Shown here: piece after piece, positions 20,701 through 35,334 of the stretch
Layout: the number at the start of each line of letters is the position of its first letter
Numbering within the stretch: the first letter of the stretch is position 1
Origin: Mytilus edulis
Lineage: Eukaryota; Mollusca; Bivalvia; Mytilida; Mytilidae
Assembly: GCF_963676685.1 (NCBI RefSeq)
Contig: NC_092354.1
Span: forward strand, 28,924,193-28,988,192
DNA length: 64,000 nucleotides
Reading direction: 5' to 3'
The notes under the pieces: model-generated
Databases searched by the model: none
The model's input: the letters and a program-made list of their open reading frames with translations, nothing else
What the model was told of the DNA's origin: nothing
Made by a program: the position numbers and the translations under genes

Positions 20701-22384
20701 CTGGATCGGTCAGTGGAGTCAGCTTGCTGTTATGTGAAGCCTGTTAGAGCTACAGGAGCTAACGCGGGATGATACCGTTAGTAGGCACTGCGTTCAACAT
20801 TCAAGAAACTTGATAGAATCCACCTACAGCCAAGTGTTTATGTAATGGTATGCTGCTCTGAACCAAATATTATTGACTCATAGTAAATTGTAAGTGGGCG
20901 TAAGAAGACACATAAGCCTTTTGCTGGTGTCCTTGATTAGTACTAGAGGTTTATAGTATGTTCTTAAATGAAGATTGTTGTTGGATAATTTAAACTGTCT
21001 CATGCAGGGCCAAGGGCCCTGACATAGGACTCCTGACTTACGGTGAAGACACCTTCAACAGAGTTGGCGCGGTTGATGGTTCATGCGAACTACAATTGGG
21101 GAAAGACCCAAGGCATGGATTTTGTTGTGTACTTTTGGTAAACTTGCGTTGTACTGGCTAAGGTCAAATTTTGGCTTAGATGATGTGTCCATTGCAGGAA
21201 TTTTAACTTCTTTATTCCGATTGTCCACTAATTCATTTACAACAGATGCCATTTGTTGGAAGGTATCCTGCTGTTCAAATGCACTTTTAAATTGAACTGT
21301 GTATCCTCCCTTAGTTGTCGTCAGCTTGTCCATCCGTCTCACCACAACATTAAATATCTTAGTGGTATAACCATCAATTCCGCCAAGCAACTACAACTAG
21401 CCTTGTGGTTTATCCTGTCTTCAGACTGCTGAAGTTGCTGAGATATTGCTCCCATCTGTTCGTTATAAATAGTCATTGCCTCTTTCTATTCAGCTTGAAT
21501 CGTAATGAGACCAACACAATTCGCGCTTCCCTCTGCTCAGCTGTTCTTTGAGCATTAGATTTTCCATCTGCTAAATGTTCTTGGTACAATTGTTTTATAG
21601 TCATTTCTGAGCTGTACTCTGTTAAAGCGTCTTCAGCTGTGGGTTTCTCAATATCCCTAAGTGATTCAATTTCTGCCATTTGAGATATTATACTGTGAAT
21701 TGAGAATCATTTAAATCAGATCAGTGAAATGGCAGAAATTGGGGACAACAAGGACAAGAACATTGAAATGGCAGAAATTATTTCGAAATAAGATAGACAC
21801 TGAATAATATCTTAAGGCAGATAAATCCCAAATCACAGCTTTTATGTGTGACCCAAGACAACAAATAGTGCAGCTTTTAATGAAAGCTACTACTGCAGCT
21901 TTTTATGAAAGCCACTACTTTGTGTATGAAATGATAAACAAGGCAAAATAAAAAAGACAGAACTGGGACAGATACTTAATGGCACTATACATCAATAAAA
22001 TGCTTATATTCAGGTCAATTCACAATAATGAATATTTGCTTATTTTTCAAGGCGGCCATTTTTAAAATAGCCGCCATTTTATATTTCAAAGATAGATCAA
22101 AACAAAATCTTGTTAAGTACACCAAGTCATTCAAATATGCTGATTTTTGTGCTTCCAGCATCAAATCCACTGTGGTTTGTGCAATACTGGAAAATATTTT
22201 AGAACGTGCGGTAGCCATCTTGAAATAAGCCGCCATACTCAATTTTGAGGGTGGGTCCATAGCTAATATTGCTCAGTACACAAAAATGTACCATCATGCA
22301 AAACCTGGTGCTTTCCTCATTATTTGAGCAATTTTTTCACCGATCGGCCGGACTAAATGGAGGAAGACACCCTATCTACCTTAA
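17766..22384. mobile_element. Candidate large inverted-repeat element or paired inverted repeats
   Basis: TTAAGGTAGATGGGGTGTCT at the left is mirrored (one mismatch) at 22,364-22,384. Further in, 18,360-18,540 (TTAGTCCGGTCGATTGGTG, then GATGAGGAAAGCA, CAGCTATGGACCCAC and TTTTCAAGATGGCGG) mirrors 22,050-22,355. The left arm has about 570 extra bases between these parts, including two copies of GGGTCACCGGACT. The body holds a Ty3/Gypsy remnant, not a DNA transposase. It may be a non-autonomous element with a nested retroelement, or two independent inverted insertions. Confidence 0.5.
18785..21690 (-). pseudogene. Ty3/Gypsy-type gag-protease remnant
   Basis: Minus-strand frames in retrotransposon order, all broken by stops and shifts. 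Gag-like: a coiled, Q/K-rich start (21,679 down) and LKTSIANQMAIYESKSANYD after a DSSRHVIIERNPETLNKALK segment (about 20,320-20,180). Then comes a serine/arginine linker with repeated SGRSPDQY-like units. Protease: MSMIVDTAEIVILVNEKLF (19,536 down; the usual DTGA is DTAE here), then LRGLGKQLVIG, and a VILRLDILNT block matching 'ilGlDfL' in a shifted frame. Pol linker: DRMINLSTPTITINNKVL, VPPNS, NRLIRLKKGTPID and IPPHVTDIY, which normally precedes reverse transcriptase. Reverse transcriptase, RNase H and integrase are absent and no LTRs were seen. A dead fragment. Confidence 0.75.
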
Positions 22385-24879
22385 ATGGTGGTTCCCTAAT
22401 TTCAAAGGCAAATTCGGTATTTTCATTAAATATTTATGAGTTTGAAGCTATAATATTGATTTTGTTAGATGACATAATGATTTATCATTTATCAAATTAA
22501 ATACACACCTTTTTTACATTTTTGATTACTTTTTACATTATGACATATTCCAATCTTCATTGTGATATCCAAAATGTGGTTAAATTGAATTAAATATTTT
22601 TTTTATTTTTTGATAAAGCTGTGGTTGGTTCATGTTTTCTTTCTGATCAAATGACCGATTTAAGGTAACATAAACAAAATTATAAAAAAAATTGACAAAT
22701 TTACAGTAAAATATGAAAAAAATATCAATAAGGTAACATCCCAATGAATATCTAAAAAGTGGTTAAATTGAATGAAAAATGTTGATATTTTTTGATAAAG
22801 CTATGGTTGGTTTATGTTTTCTTCTTGATCAAACGACCGATTTAAGGTAACATCAAAAAAATTATCAAAAAATTGACAAATTTACAGTAAAATATGAAAA
22901 AAATATCAATAAGGTAACATCCGAATGAATATCTAAAAAGTGGTTAAATTGAATGAAAAACGTTGATATTTTTTGATACAGCTATGGTTGGTTTATGTTT
23001 TCTTCTTGATCAAATGACCGATTGAAGGTAACATCAAAAAAATTATCAAAAAATTGACAAATTTACAGTAAAATATGAAAAAAATATCAATAAGGTAACA
23101 TTCGAATGAATATCCAAAATGTGGTTACATTGAATTAAAAATGTTGATAATTTTTGATAAAGCTGTGGTTGGTTCATGTTTTCTTTTTGATCAAATGACC
23201 GATTTAAGTAACATAAAAAAATAATAAAAAAATGACAAATTTACAGTAAAATATGAAAAAAATATCAATAAGGTAACATCCGAATGAATATCTAAAAAGT
23301 GGTTACATTGAATGAAAAATGTTGATAATTTTTGATAAAGCTATGGTTGGTTTATGTTTTCTTCTGGATCAAATGACCGATTTAAGGTAACATCAAAAAA
23401 ATTGACAAATTTACAGTAAAATATGAAAAAAATTTCAATAAGGTAACATCCGAATGAATATCCAAAAAGTGGTTACATTGAATAAAAAATGTTGATATTT
23501 TTTGATAAAGCTATGGTTGGTTTATGTTTTCTTCTTGATCAAATGACCGATTTAAGGTAACATAGAAAAAATTATAAAAAAAATTGACAAATTTACAGTA
23601 AAATATGAAAAAAATATCAATAAGGTAACATCCGAATGAATATCTAAAAAATGGTTAAATTGAATGAAAAATGTTGATATTTTTTGATAAAGCTATGGTT
23701 GGTTTATGTTTTCTTCTTGATCAAATGACCGATTTAAGGTAACATCAAAAAAATTATCAAAAAATTGACAAATTTACAGTAAAACATGAAAAAAATATCA
23801 ATAAGGTAACATCCGAATGAATATAAAAATGTGGTTACATTAAATTAAATATTTTGATATTTTTTTATAAAGCTGTGGTTGGTTCATGTTTTCTTTTTAA
23901 TCAAATGACCGATTTAAGATAACATAAAAAAAATTATCAAAAAATTGACAAATTTAAAGTAAAATATGAAAAAAAATATCAATAAGGTAACATCCAAATG
24001 AATATCCAAAAAGTGGTTACATTGAATGAAAAATGTTGATATTTTTTTTATAAAACTATGGTTGGTTTATGTTTTATTCTTGATCAAATGACCGATTTAA
24101 GTTAACATAAAAAATTGACAAATTTGCAGTAAAATATGAAAAAAATATCAATAAGGTAACATCCGAATGAATATCTAAAAAGTGGCTAAATTGAATGAAA
24201 AATGATGAAATGTTTTGAGAAAGCTGTGGTAAGTTCAAGTTTTCTTCTTGATCAAATGACCGATATCAGGCAACATCAAAAAAATTATCAAAAAAATTGA
24301 CAAATTTAAAGTAAAATATGAAAAAAATATCAATAAGGTAACATCCGAATAAATATCCAAAAAGTGGTTACATTGAATGAAAAATGTTGATATTGTTTGA
24401 TAAATCTATGGTTGGTTCATGTTTTCTTCTTGATCAAATGACCGATTTAAGGTAACATAAAAAAAAAATTCAAAAAATTGACAAATTGACAGTAAAATAT
24501 GAAAAAAATATCAATAAGGTAACATCCGAATGAATATCCAAAATGTGGTTACATTGAATTAAAATTTTTGATATTTTTGATAAAGCTGTGATTGGTTCAT
24601 GTTTTCTTCTTGATCAAATGACCGATTTAAGGTAACATAAAAAAAATTATCAAAAAAAATGACAAATTTACAGTAAAATATGAAAAAAATGATCAATAAG
24701 GTAACATCCGAATGAATATCCAAAAAGTGGTTACATTGAATGAAAAATGTTGATATTTTTTGATAAAGCTGTGGTTGGTTTATTTTTTCTTTGATCAAAT
24801 GACCGATTTAAGGTAACAGAAAAAAATATTATCAAAAAATTGACAAAATTTACAGTAAAATATAAAAAAAATATCAATA

Positions 24880-27800
24880 AGGTAACATCCGAATAAATGT
24901 CTAAAAAGTGGTTAAATTGAATGAAAATTGTAAAAATGTTTTGATAAAGCTGTGGTTGGTTCAAGTTTTCTTTTTGATCAAATGACTGATTTAAGGTAAC
25001 ATCAATAAGAAAGACAAATTTACAGTAAAATATGAAAAAAATATCAATAAGGTAACATCCGAATGAATATCCAAAAAGTGGTTACATTGAATGAAAAGAT
25101 ATTTTTTGATAAAACTATGGTTGGTTTATGTTTTCTTCTTGATCAAATGACCGATTTAAGTTAACATAGAAAATTGACAAATTTGCAGTAAAATATGAAA
25201 AAAATATCAATAAGGTAACATCCGAATGAATATCTAAAAAGTGGTTAAATTGAATGAAAAATGATGAAATGTTTTGGTAAAGCTGTGGTTGGTTCAAGTT
25301 TTCTTCTTGATCAAATGACCGATTTAAGGTAACATCAAAAAAATTGACAAATTTACAGCAAAATACGAAAAAAAATTTCAAAAAGGTAACATCCGAATGA
25401 ATATCCAAAAAGTGGTTAAAATGAATAAAAAATCTTGAAATATTTTGAGAAAGCTGTGGTTAGTTCAAGTTTTCTTCTTGATCAAATGACCGATATAAGG
25501 CAACATCAAAAAAATTATCAAAAAAATTGACAAATTTAAAGTAAAATATGAAAAAAATATCAATAAGGTAACATCCGAATAAATATCCAAAAAGTGGTTA
25601 CATTGAATGAAAAATGTTGATATTGTTTGATAAATCTATGGTTGGTTCATGTTTTCTTCTTGATCAAATGACCGATTTAAGGTAACATCAAAAAAAATTT
25701 CAAAAAATTGACAAATTTACAGTAAAATCTGAAAAAAATATCAATAAGGTAACATCCGAATGAATATCTAAAATATGGTTAAATTGATTGAAAAATGTTG
25801 AATGTTTTGATAAAGCTGTGGTTGCTTCAAGTTTTTGTTTTGATCAAATGACTGATTTAAAGTAACATCAAAAAGATTGACAAATTGACAGTAAAATATG
25901 TAAAAAATATCAATAAGGTAACATTCGAATGAATATCCAAAATGTGGTTACATTGAATTAAAAATTTTGTTATTTTTTTATAAAGCTGTGGTTGGTTCAT
26001 GTTTTCTTCTTGGTCAAATGACCGATTTAAGGTAACATAAAAAAAAATTATCAAAAAAATTGACAAATTTACAGTAAAATATGAAAAAAATGATCAATAA
26101 GGTAACATCCGAATGAATATCCAAAAAGTGGTTACATTGAATGAAAATTGTTGATATTTTATGATAAAGCTGTGGTAGGTTTATTTTATTTTTTTTTTAT
26201 CAAATGACCGATTTAAGGTAACAGAAAAGAAATTTATCAAAAAATTTACAAAATTTACAGTAAAATATGAAAAAAATATCAATAAGGTAACATCCGAATG
26301 AATATCTAAAAAGTGGTTAAATTCAATGAAAAATGTTGAAATGTTTTGATAAAGCTGTGGTTGTTTCAAGTTTTCTTTTTGATCAAATGACTGATTTAAG
26401 GTAACATCAAAAAGATTGACAAATTTACAGTAAAATATGAAAAAATATCAATAAGGTAACATCCGAATGAATATCTAAAAAGTGGTTAAATTGACTGAAA
26501 ATTGTTAAAATGTTTTGATAAAGCTGTGGTTGGTTCAAGTTTTCTTTTTTGATCAAATGACTGATTTAAGGTAACATCAAAAAGATTGACAAATTTACAG
26601 TAAAATATGAAAAAAATATCAATAAGGTAACATCCGAATGAATATCCAAAAAGTGGTTACATTGAATGAAAAGATATTTTTTGATAAAACTATGGTTGGT
26701 TTATGTTTTCTTCTTGATCAAATGACCGATTTAAGTTAACATAAAAAATTGACAAATTTACAGTAAAATATGAAAAAAATATCAATAAGGTAACATCCGA
26801 ATGAATATCTAAAAAGTGGTTAAATTGACTGAAAATTGTTAAAATGTTTTGATAAAGCTGTGGTTGGTTCAAGTTTTCTTTTTGATCAAATGACTGATTT
26901 AAGGTAACATCAAAAAGATTGACAAATTTACAGTAAAATATGAAAAAAATATCAATAAGGTAACATCCGAATGAATATCCAAAAAGTGGTTACATTGAAT
27001 GAAAAGATATTTTTTGATAAAACTATGGTTGGTTTATGTTTTCTTCTTGATCAAATGACCGATTTAAGTTAACATAGAAAATTGACAAATTTGCAGTAAA
27101 ATATGAAAAAAATATCAATAAGGTAACATCCGAATGAATATCTAAAAAGTGGTTAAATTGAATGAAAAATGATGAAATGTTTTGGTAAAGCTGTGGTTGG
27201 TTCAAGTTTTCTTCTTGATCAAATGACCGATTTAAGGTAACATCAAAAAAATTGACAAATTTACAGCAAAATACGAAAAAAAAATTCAAAAAGGTAACAT
27301 CCGAATGAATATCCAAAAAGTGGTTAAAATGAATAAAAAATCTTGAAATATTTTGAGAAAGCTGTGGTTAGTTCAAGTTTTCTTCTTGATCAAATGACCG
27401 ATATAAGGCAACATCAAAAAAATTATCAAAAAAATTGACAAATTTAAAGTAAAATATGAAAAAAATATCAATAAGGTAACATCCGAATAAATATCCAAAA
27501 AGTGGTTACATTGAATGAAAAATGTTGATATTGTTTGATAAATCTATGGTTGGTTCGTGTTTTCTTCTTGATCAAATGACCGATTTAAGGTAACATCAAA
27601 AAAAAATTCAAAAAATTGACAAAGTTACAGTAAAATCTGAAAAAAATATCAATAAGGTAACATCCGAATGAATATCTAAAATATGGTTAAATTGAATGAA
27701 AAATGTTGAAATGTTTTGATAAAGCTGTGGTTGCTTCAAGTTTTTGTTTTGATCAAATGACTGATTTAAAGTAACATCAAAAAGATTGACAAATTGACAG

Positions 27801-28390
27801 TAAAATATGAAAAAAATATCAATAAGGTAACATTCGAATGAATATCCAAAATGTGGTTACATTGAATTAAAAATTTTGTTATTTTTTGATAAAGCTGTGG
27901 TTGGTTCATGTTTTCTTCTTGGTCAAATGACCGATTTAAGGTAACATAAAAAAAAATTATCAAAAAAATTGACAAATTTACAGTAAAATATGAAAAAAAT
28001 GATCAATAAGGTAACATCCGAATGAATATCCAAAAAGTGGTTACATTGAATGAAAATTGTTGATATTTTATGATAAAGCTGTGGTTGGTTTATTTTTTTT
28101 TTTTTATCAAATGACCGATTTAAGGTAACAGAAAAAAAAATTATCAAAAAATTTACAAAATTTACAGTAAAATATGAAAAAAATATCAATAAGGTAACAT
28201 CCGAATGAATATCTAAAAAGTGGTTAAATTCAATGAAAAATGTTGAAATGTTTTGATAAAGCTGTGGTTGTTTCAAGTTTTCTTTTTGATCAAATGACTG
28301 ATTTAAGGTAACATCAAAAAGATTGACAAATTTACAGTAAAATATGAAAAAAATATCAATAAGGTAACATCCGAATGAATATCCAAAAAG
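24880..28390. repeat. ~1.9-kb higher-order duplication inside the satellite
   Basis: About 24,880-26,480 and 26,790-28,390 match monomer by monomer at an offset of 1,908-1,909 bases. They share diagnostic variants such as the ATGAAAAGATATTTTTTGAT unit (25,093 and 27,000), the GCTTCAAGTTTTTGTTTTG unit (25,825 and 27,733) and a T-run unit (about 26,185 and 28,095). Within the array this is a recent multi-monomer duplication. Confidence 0.8.
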
Positions 28391-30892
28391 GGTTTACATT
28401 GCATGAAAAATGTTGATATTTTTTGATAAAGCTGTGGTTGGTTTATTTTTTTTTTATCAAATGACCGATTTAAGGTAACAGAAAAAAAAATTATCAAAAA
28501 ATTGACAAATTTACAGTAAAATATGAAAAAAATATCAATAAGGTAACATCCGAATGAATATCTAAAAAGTGGTTAAAGTGAATGAAAAATGTTGAAATGT
28601 TTTGATAAAGCTGTGGTTGGTTCAAGTTTTCATTTTGATCAAATGACTGATTTAAGGTAACATCAAAAAGATTGACAAATTTACAGTAAAATATGAAAAA
28701 AATATCAATAAGGTAACATCCGAATGAATATCCAAAATGTGGTTACATTGAATTAAATATTTTTTTTTATTTTTTTATAAAGCTGTGGTTGGTTCATGTT
28801 TTCTTTCTGATAAAATGACCGATTTAAGGTAACATAAAAAAAAAATTAAAAAAAATTGACAAATTTACAGTAAAATATGAAAAAAATGATCAATAAGGTA
28901 ACAACTGAATGAATATCTAAAAAGTGGTTAAATTGAATGAAAAATGTTGATATTTTTTGATAAAGCTATGGTTGGTTTATGTTTTCTTCTTGATCAAATG
29001 ACCGATTTAAGGTAACATCAAAAAAATTATCAAAAAATTGACAAATTTACAGTAAAATATGAAAAAAATATCAATAAGGTAACATTCGAATGAATATCCA
29101 AAATGTGGTTACATTGAATTAAAAATTTTGATAATTTTTGATAAAGCTGTGGTTGGTTCATGTTTTCTTTTTGATCAAATGACCGATTTAAGTAACATAA
29201 AAAAATAATAAAAAAATTGACAAATTTACAGTAAAATATGAAAAAAATATCAATAAGGTAACATCGGAATGAATATCCAAAAAGTGGTTACATTGAATGA
29301 AAAATGTTGATAATTTTTGATAAAGCTATGGTTGGTTTATGTTTTCTTCTGGATCAAATGACCGATTTAAGGTATCATAAAAAAAATTGACAAATTTACA
29401 GTAAAATATGAAAAAAATATCAATAAGGTAACATCCGAATGAATATCCAAAAAGTGGTTACATTGAATGAAAAATTTTGATATTTTTTGATAAAGCTGTG
29501 GTTGGTTCATGTTTTTTTTTTTGATCAAATGACCGATTTAAGTAACATAAAAAAATAATAAAAAAATTGACAAATTTACAGTAAAATATGAAAAAAATAT
29601 CAATAAGGTAACATCCGAATGAATATCCAAAAAGTGGTTACATTGAATGAAAAATGTTGATAATTTTTGATAAAGCTATGGTTGGTTTATGTTTTCTTCT
29701 GGATCAAATGACCGATTTAAGGTAACATAAAAAACATTGACAAATTTACAGTAAAATATGAAAAAAATATCAATAAGGTAACATCCGAATGAATATCCAA
29801 AATGTGGTTACATTGAATTAAATTGTTTTATATTTTTTGATAAAGCTGTGGTTGGTTCATGTTTTCTTTCTGATCAAATGACCGATTTAAGGTAACATAA
29901 AAAAAATTATAAAAAAAATTGACAAATTTACAGTAAAATATGAAAAAAATATCAATAAGGTAACATCCGAATGAATATGAAAATGTGGTTACATTAAATT
30001 AAATATTTTGATATTTTTTTATAAAGCTGTGGTTGGTTCATGTTTCCTTTTTGGTCAAATGACCGATTTAAGGTAACATCAAAAACGTTATAAAAAAAAA
30101 TTGACAAATTTACAGTAAAATATGATAAAAATATCAATAAGGTAACATTCGAATGAATATCCAAAATGTGGTTACATTGAATTAAAAATTTTGATAATTT
30201 TTGATAAAGCTGTGGTTGGTTCATGTTTTCTTTTTGATCAAATGACCGATTTAAGTAACATAAAAAAATATTAAAAATATTGACAAATTTACAGTAAAAT
30301 ATGAAAAAAATATCAATAAGGTAACATCCGAATGAATATCTGAAAAGTGGTTAAATTGAATAAAAAATGTTGCAATGTTTTGATAAAGCTGTGGTTGGTT
30401 CAAGTTTTCTTTTTGATCTAATGACTGATTTAAGTTAACATTAAAAAGATTGACAAATTTACAGTAAAATATGAAAAAAATATCAATAAGGTAACATCCG
30501 AATGAATATCAAAAATGTGGCTACATTGAATTAAAAATTTTGATATTTCTTGATAAAGCTGTGGTTGGGTCATGTTTTCTTCTTGATCAAATGACCGATT
30601 TAAGGCAACATCGCAAAAATTATTAAAAAAAATTGACAAATTTACAGTACAATATGAAAAAAATATCAATAAGGTAACATCCGAATGAATATCCAAAAAG
30701 TGGTTACATTGAATGAAAAATGTTGATATTTTTTTATAAAGCTATGGTTGGTTTATGTTTTCTTCTTGATCAAATGACCGATTTAAGGTAACATAAAAAA
30801 AATTATCAAACAATTGACAAATTTACAGTAAAACATGAAAAAAATATCAATAAGGTAACATCCGAATGAATATCCAAAATGGAGTTACAGAT

Positions 30893-31060
30893 GGGTGCGG
30901 TCCTAACCTTGACAAAAGTTAACTTAGAGTTTACTTGTTGACTGCTTTTTAAGTTAACTTGCGAATTTTTAAGCAGACCAGCAAGTTAACTTCGTCTACG
31001 GTGGACCAGACCTACGGTCCGCTTTTTTATGACTGCTGCAGACCTATCGACTTAAAATTA
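30893..31060. other. ~168-bp foreign insert in the satellite
   Basis: Non-satellite sequence, less AT-rich than its surroundings, containing three GTTAAC palindromes (30,918, 30,953 and 30,985; spacing 35 and 32), each in an AAGTTAACTT-like context, and a GGACC...GGTCC stem near 31,003-31,020. It replaces part of one monomer. No clear terminal repeats or target duplication. Identity unknown. Confidence 0.75.
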
Positions 31061-34000
31061 TTAAAAAAAATTGACAAATTTACAGTAAAATATGAAAAAA
31101 ATATCAATAAGGTAACATCCGAATAAATATCCAAAAAGTGGTTACATTGAATGAAAAATGTTGATATTTTTTGATAAAGCTATGGTTGGTTCATGTTTTC
31201 TTATTGAACAAATGACCGATTTAAGGTAACATCAAAAAAATTATCAAAAAATTTACAAATTCACAGTAAAATATGAAAAAAATATCAATAAGGTAACATT
31301 CGAATGAATATCCAAAATGTGGTTACATTGAATTAAAATTTTAATATTTTTTGATAAAGCTGTGGTTGGTTCATGTTTTCTTTTTGATCAAATGACCGAT
31401 TTAAGGTAACATAAAAAAATAATAAAAAAATTGACAAATTTACAGTAGAATATGAAAAAAATATCAATAAGGTAACATCCGAATGAATATCCAAAAAGTG
31501 GTTACATTGAATGAAAAATCTTGAAATATTTTGATAAAGCTGTGGTTGGTTCAAGTTTTCTTCTGATCAAATGACCGATTTAAGTTAACATAAAAAATTG
31601 ACAAATCTACAGTAAAATATGAAAAAAATATCAATAAGGTAACATCCGAATGAATATCCAAAAAGTGGTTACATTGAATGAAAAATGTTGATATTTTTTG
31701 ATAAAGCTATGGTTGGTTCATGTTTTCTTCTTGATCAAATATGACCGATTTAAGGTAACATCAAAAAAATTATCAAAAAAATTGACAAATTTACAGTAAA
31801 ATATGAAAAAAATATCAATAAGGTAACATTCGAATGAATATCCAAAATGTGGTTACATTGAATTAAAAATTTTGATATTTTTTGATAAAGCTGTGGTTGG
31901 TTCATGTTTTCTTTTTGATCAAATGACCGATTTAAGGTAACATAAAAAAAATAATAAAAGAATTGACAAATTTAAAGTAAAATATATAAAAAATATCAAT
32001 AAGGTAACATCCGAATGAATATCTGAAGAGTGGTTAAATTGAATGAAAAATGTTTAAATGTTTTGAAGAAGCTGTGGTTGGTTCAAGTTTTATTTTTGAT
32101 CAAATGACTGATTTAAGGTAACATCAAAAAGATTGACAAATTTACAGTAAAATATGAAAAAAATATCAATAAGGTAACAGCCGAATGAATATCCAAAAAG
32201 TGGTTACATTGAATAAAAAATGTTGATATTATTTGATAAAGCTGTGGTTGGTTCATGTTTTCTTTTTGATCAAATGACCGATTTGCGGTAACATAAAAAA
32301 AAAATAAAAAAATTGACAAATTTACAGTAAAATATGAAAAAAATGTCAATAAGGTAACAGCCGAATGAATATCCAAAAAGTGGTTACATTGAATAAAAAA
32401 TGTTGATATTTTTTGATAAAGCTGTGGTTGGTTCAAATTTTCTTCTTGATCAAATGACCGATTTAAGGTAACATAAAAAAAAATTATCAAAAAAATTGAC
32501 AAATTTACAGTAAAATATGAAAAAAATATCAATTAGGTAACATTCGAATGAATATCCAAAATGTGGTTACATTGAATTAAAAATTTTGATATTTTTTGAT
32601 AAAGCTGTGGTTGGTTCAAATTTTCTTCTTGATCAAATGACCGATTTAAGGTAACATAAAAAAAATTATCAAAAAAATTGACAAATTTACAGTAAAATAT
32701 GAAAAAAATATCAATTAGGTAACATTCGAATGAATATCCAAAATGTGGTTACATTGAATAAAAAATGTTGATATTTTTTGATAAAGCTGTGGTTGGTTCA
32801 AATTTTCTTCTTGATCAAATGACCGATTTAAGGTAACATAAAAAAAAATTATCAAAAAAATTGACAAATTTACAGTAAAATATATAAAAAATATCAATAA
32901 TGTAAAATCCGAATGAATACCTGAAAAGTGGTTAAATTGAATGAAAAATGTTGAAATGTTTTGATAAAGCTGTGGTTGGTTCAAGTTTTCTTTTTGATCA
33001 AATGACTGATTTAAGGTAACATCAAAAAGATTGACAAATTTACAGTAAAATATGAAAAAAATATCAATAAGGTAACATCCGAATGAATATCCAAAAAGTG
33101 GTTACATTGAATAAAAAATGTTGATATTTTTTGATAAAGCTGTGGTTGGTTCATGTTTTCTTTTTGATCAAATGACCGATTTGCGGTAACATAAAAAAAA
33201 AATAAAAAAATTGACAAATTTACAGTAAAATATGAAAAAAATATCAATAAGGTAACAGCCGAATGAATATCCAAAAAGTGGTTACATTGAATAAAAAATG
33301 TTGATATTTTTTGATAAAGCTATGGTTGGTTCATTTTTTCTTCTTGATCAAATGACCGATTTAAGGTAACATAAAAAAAATAATAAAAGAATTGACAAAT
33401 TTACAGTAAAATAAATAAAAAATATCAATAAGGTAACATCCGAATGAATATCTGAAAAGTGGTTAAATTGAATGAAAAATGTTGGAATGTTTTGATAAAA
33501 CTGTGGTTGGTTCAAGTTTTCTTTTTGATCAAATGACTGATTTAAGGTAACATCAAAAAGATTGACAAATTTACAGTAAAATATGAAAAAAATATCAATA
33601 AGGTAACATCCGAATGAATATCTAAAAAGTGGTAAAATTGAATGAAAAATGATGAAATGTTTTGATGTGGTTGGTTCAAGTTTTCTTCTTGAGCAAATGA
33701 CCGATTTAAGGTAACATCAAAAAAATTATCAAAAAAATTGACAAATTTACAGTAAAATATGAAAAAAATATCAATAAGATATCCGAATGAATATCCAAAA
33801 AGTGGCTACATTGAATGAAAAATGTTGATATTTTTTGATCAAGCTATGGTTGGTTCATGTTTTCGTCTTGATCAAATGACCGATTTAAGGTAACATAAAA
33901 AAAATTATCAAAAAAATTGACAAATTTACAGTAAAATATGAAAAAAATATCAATAAGGTAACATTCGAATGAATATCCAAAAAGTGGTTAAATTGAATAA

Positions 34001-35334
34001 AAAATCTTGAAATATTTTGATAAAGCTGTGGTTGGTTCAAGTTTTCTTCTTGATCAAATGAACGATTTAAGTTAACATAAAAAATTGACAAATTTACAGT
34101 AAAATATGAAAAAAAATATCAATAAGCTAACATCCGAATGAATATCCAAAAAGTGGTTACATTGAATGAAAAATGTTGATATTTTTTGATAAAGCTATGG
34201 TTGGTTCATGTTTTCTTCTTGATCAAATGACCGATTTAAGGTAACATAAAAAATATCAAAAAAATTGACAAATTTAAAGTTAAATACGAAAAAAATATCA
34301 ATAAGGTAACATTCGAATGAATTTCCAAAATGTGGTTACATTGAATGAAAAATGTTGATATTTTTTGATAAAGCTATGGTTGGTTCATGTTTTCTTCTTG
34401 ATCAAATGACCGATTTAAGGTAACATAAAAAAAATTATCAAAAAATGACAAATTTACAGTAAAATATATAAAAAATATCAATAAGGTAACATCCGAATGA
34501 ATATCTGAAAAGTGGTTAAATTGAATGAAAAATGTTGGAATGTTTTGATGAAGCTGTGGTTGGTTCAAGTTTTCTTCTTGATCAAATGACCGATTTAAGT
34601 TAACATAAAAAATTGACAAATTTACAGTAAAATAAGAAAAAAATATCAATAAGGTAACATCCGAATGAATATCTAAAAAGTGGTTAAATTGAATGAAAAA
34701 TGATGAAATGTTTTGATAAAGCTGTGGTTGGTTCAAGTTTTCTTCTTGATCAAATGACCGATTTAAGGTAACAACAAAAAAATTATCAAAAAAATTGACA
34801 AATTTACAGTAAAATATGAAAAAAATATCAATAAGGTAACATCCGGAATGAATATCTGAAAAGTGGTTAAATTGAATAAAAAATGTTGGAATGTTTTGGT
34901 GAAGCTGTGGTTGGTTCAAGTTTTCTTCTGGATCAAATGACCGATTTAAGTTAACATAAAAAATTGTCAAATTTACAGTAAAATAAGAAAAAAATATCAA
35001 TAAGGTAACATCCGAATGAATATCCAAAATGTGGTTACATTGAATGAAAAATTTTGATATTTTTTGATAAAGCTGTGGTTGGTTCATGTGTTCTTCTTGA
35101 TCAAATGACCGATTTAAGGTAACATCAAAATATTATCAAAAAATTGACACATTTACAGTAAAATATCCAAAAAAATATCAAAAAGGTAACAACCGAAAGA
35201 ATATACAAAAAGTGGTTATATTGAATAAAAAATCTTGAAATATTTTGATAAAGCTGTGGTTGGTTCAAATTTTCTTCTTGATCAAATGACCGATTTAAGG
35301 TAACATCAAAAAAATTATCAAAAAAATTGACAAA

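Noticed and set aside
34374..35087. 237-codon minus-strand open frame
   Set aside because: It is the satellite monomer translated four times; phase is kept because units are a multiple of three. No start context, splice signals or family match.
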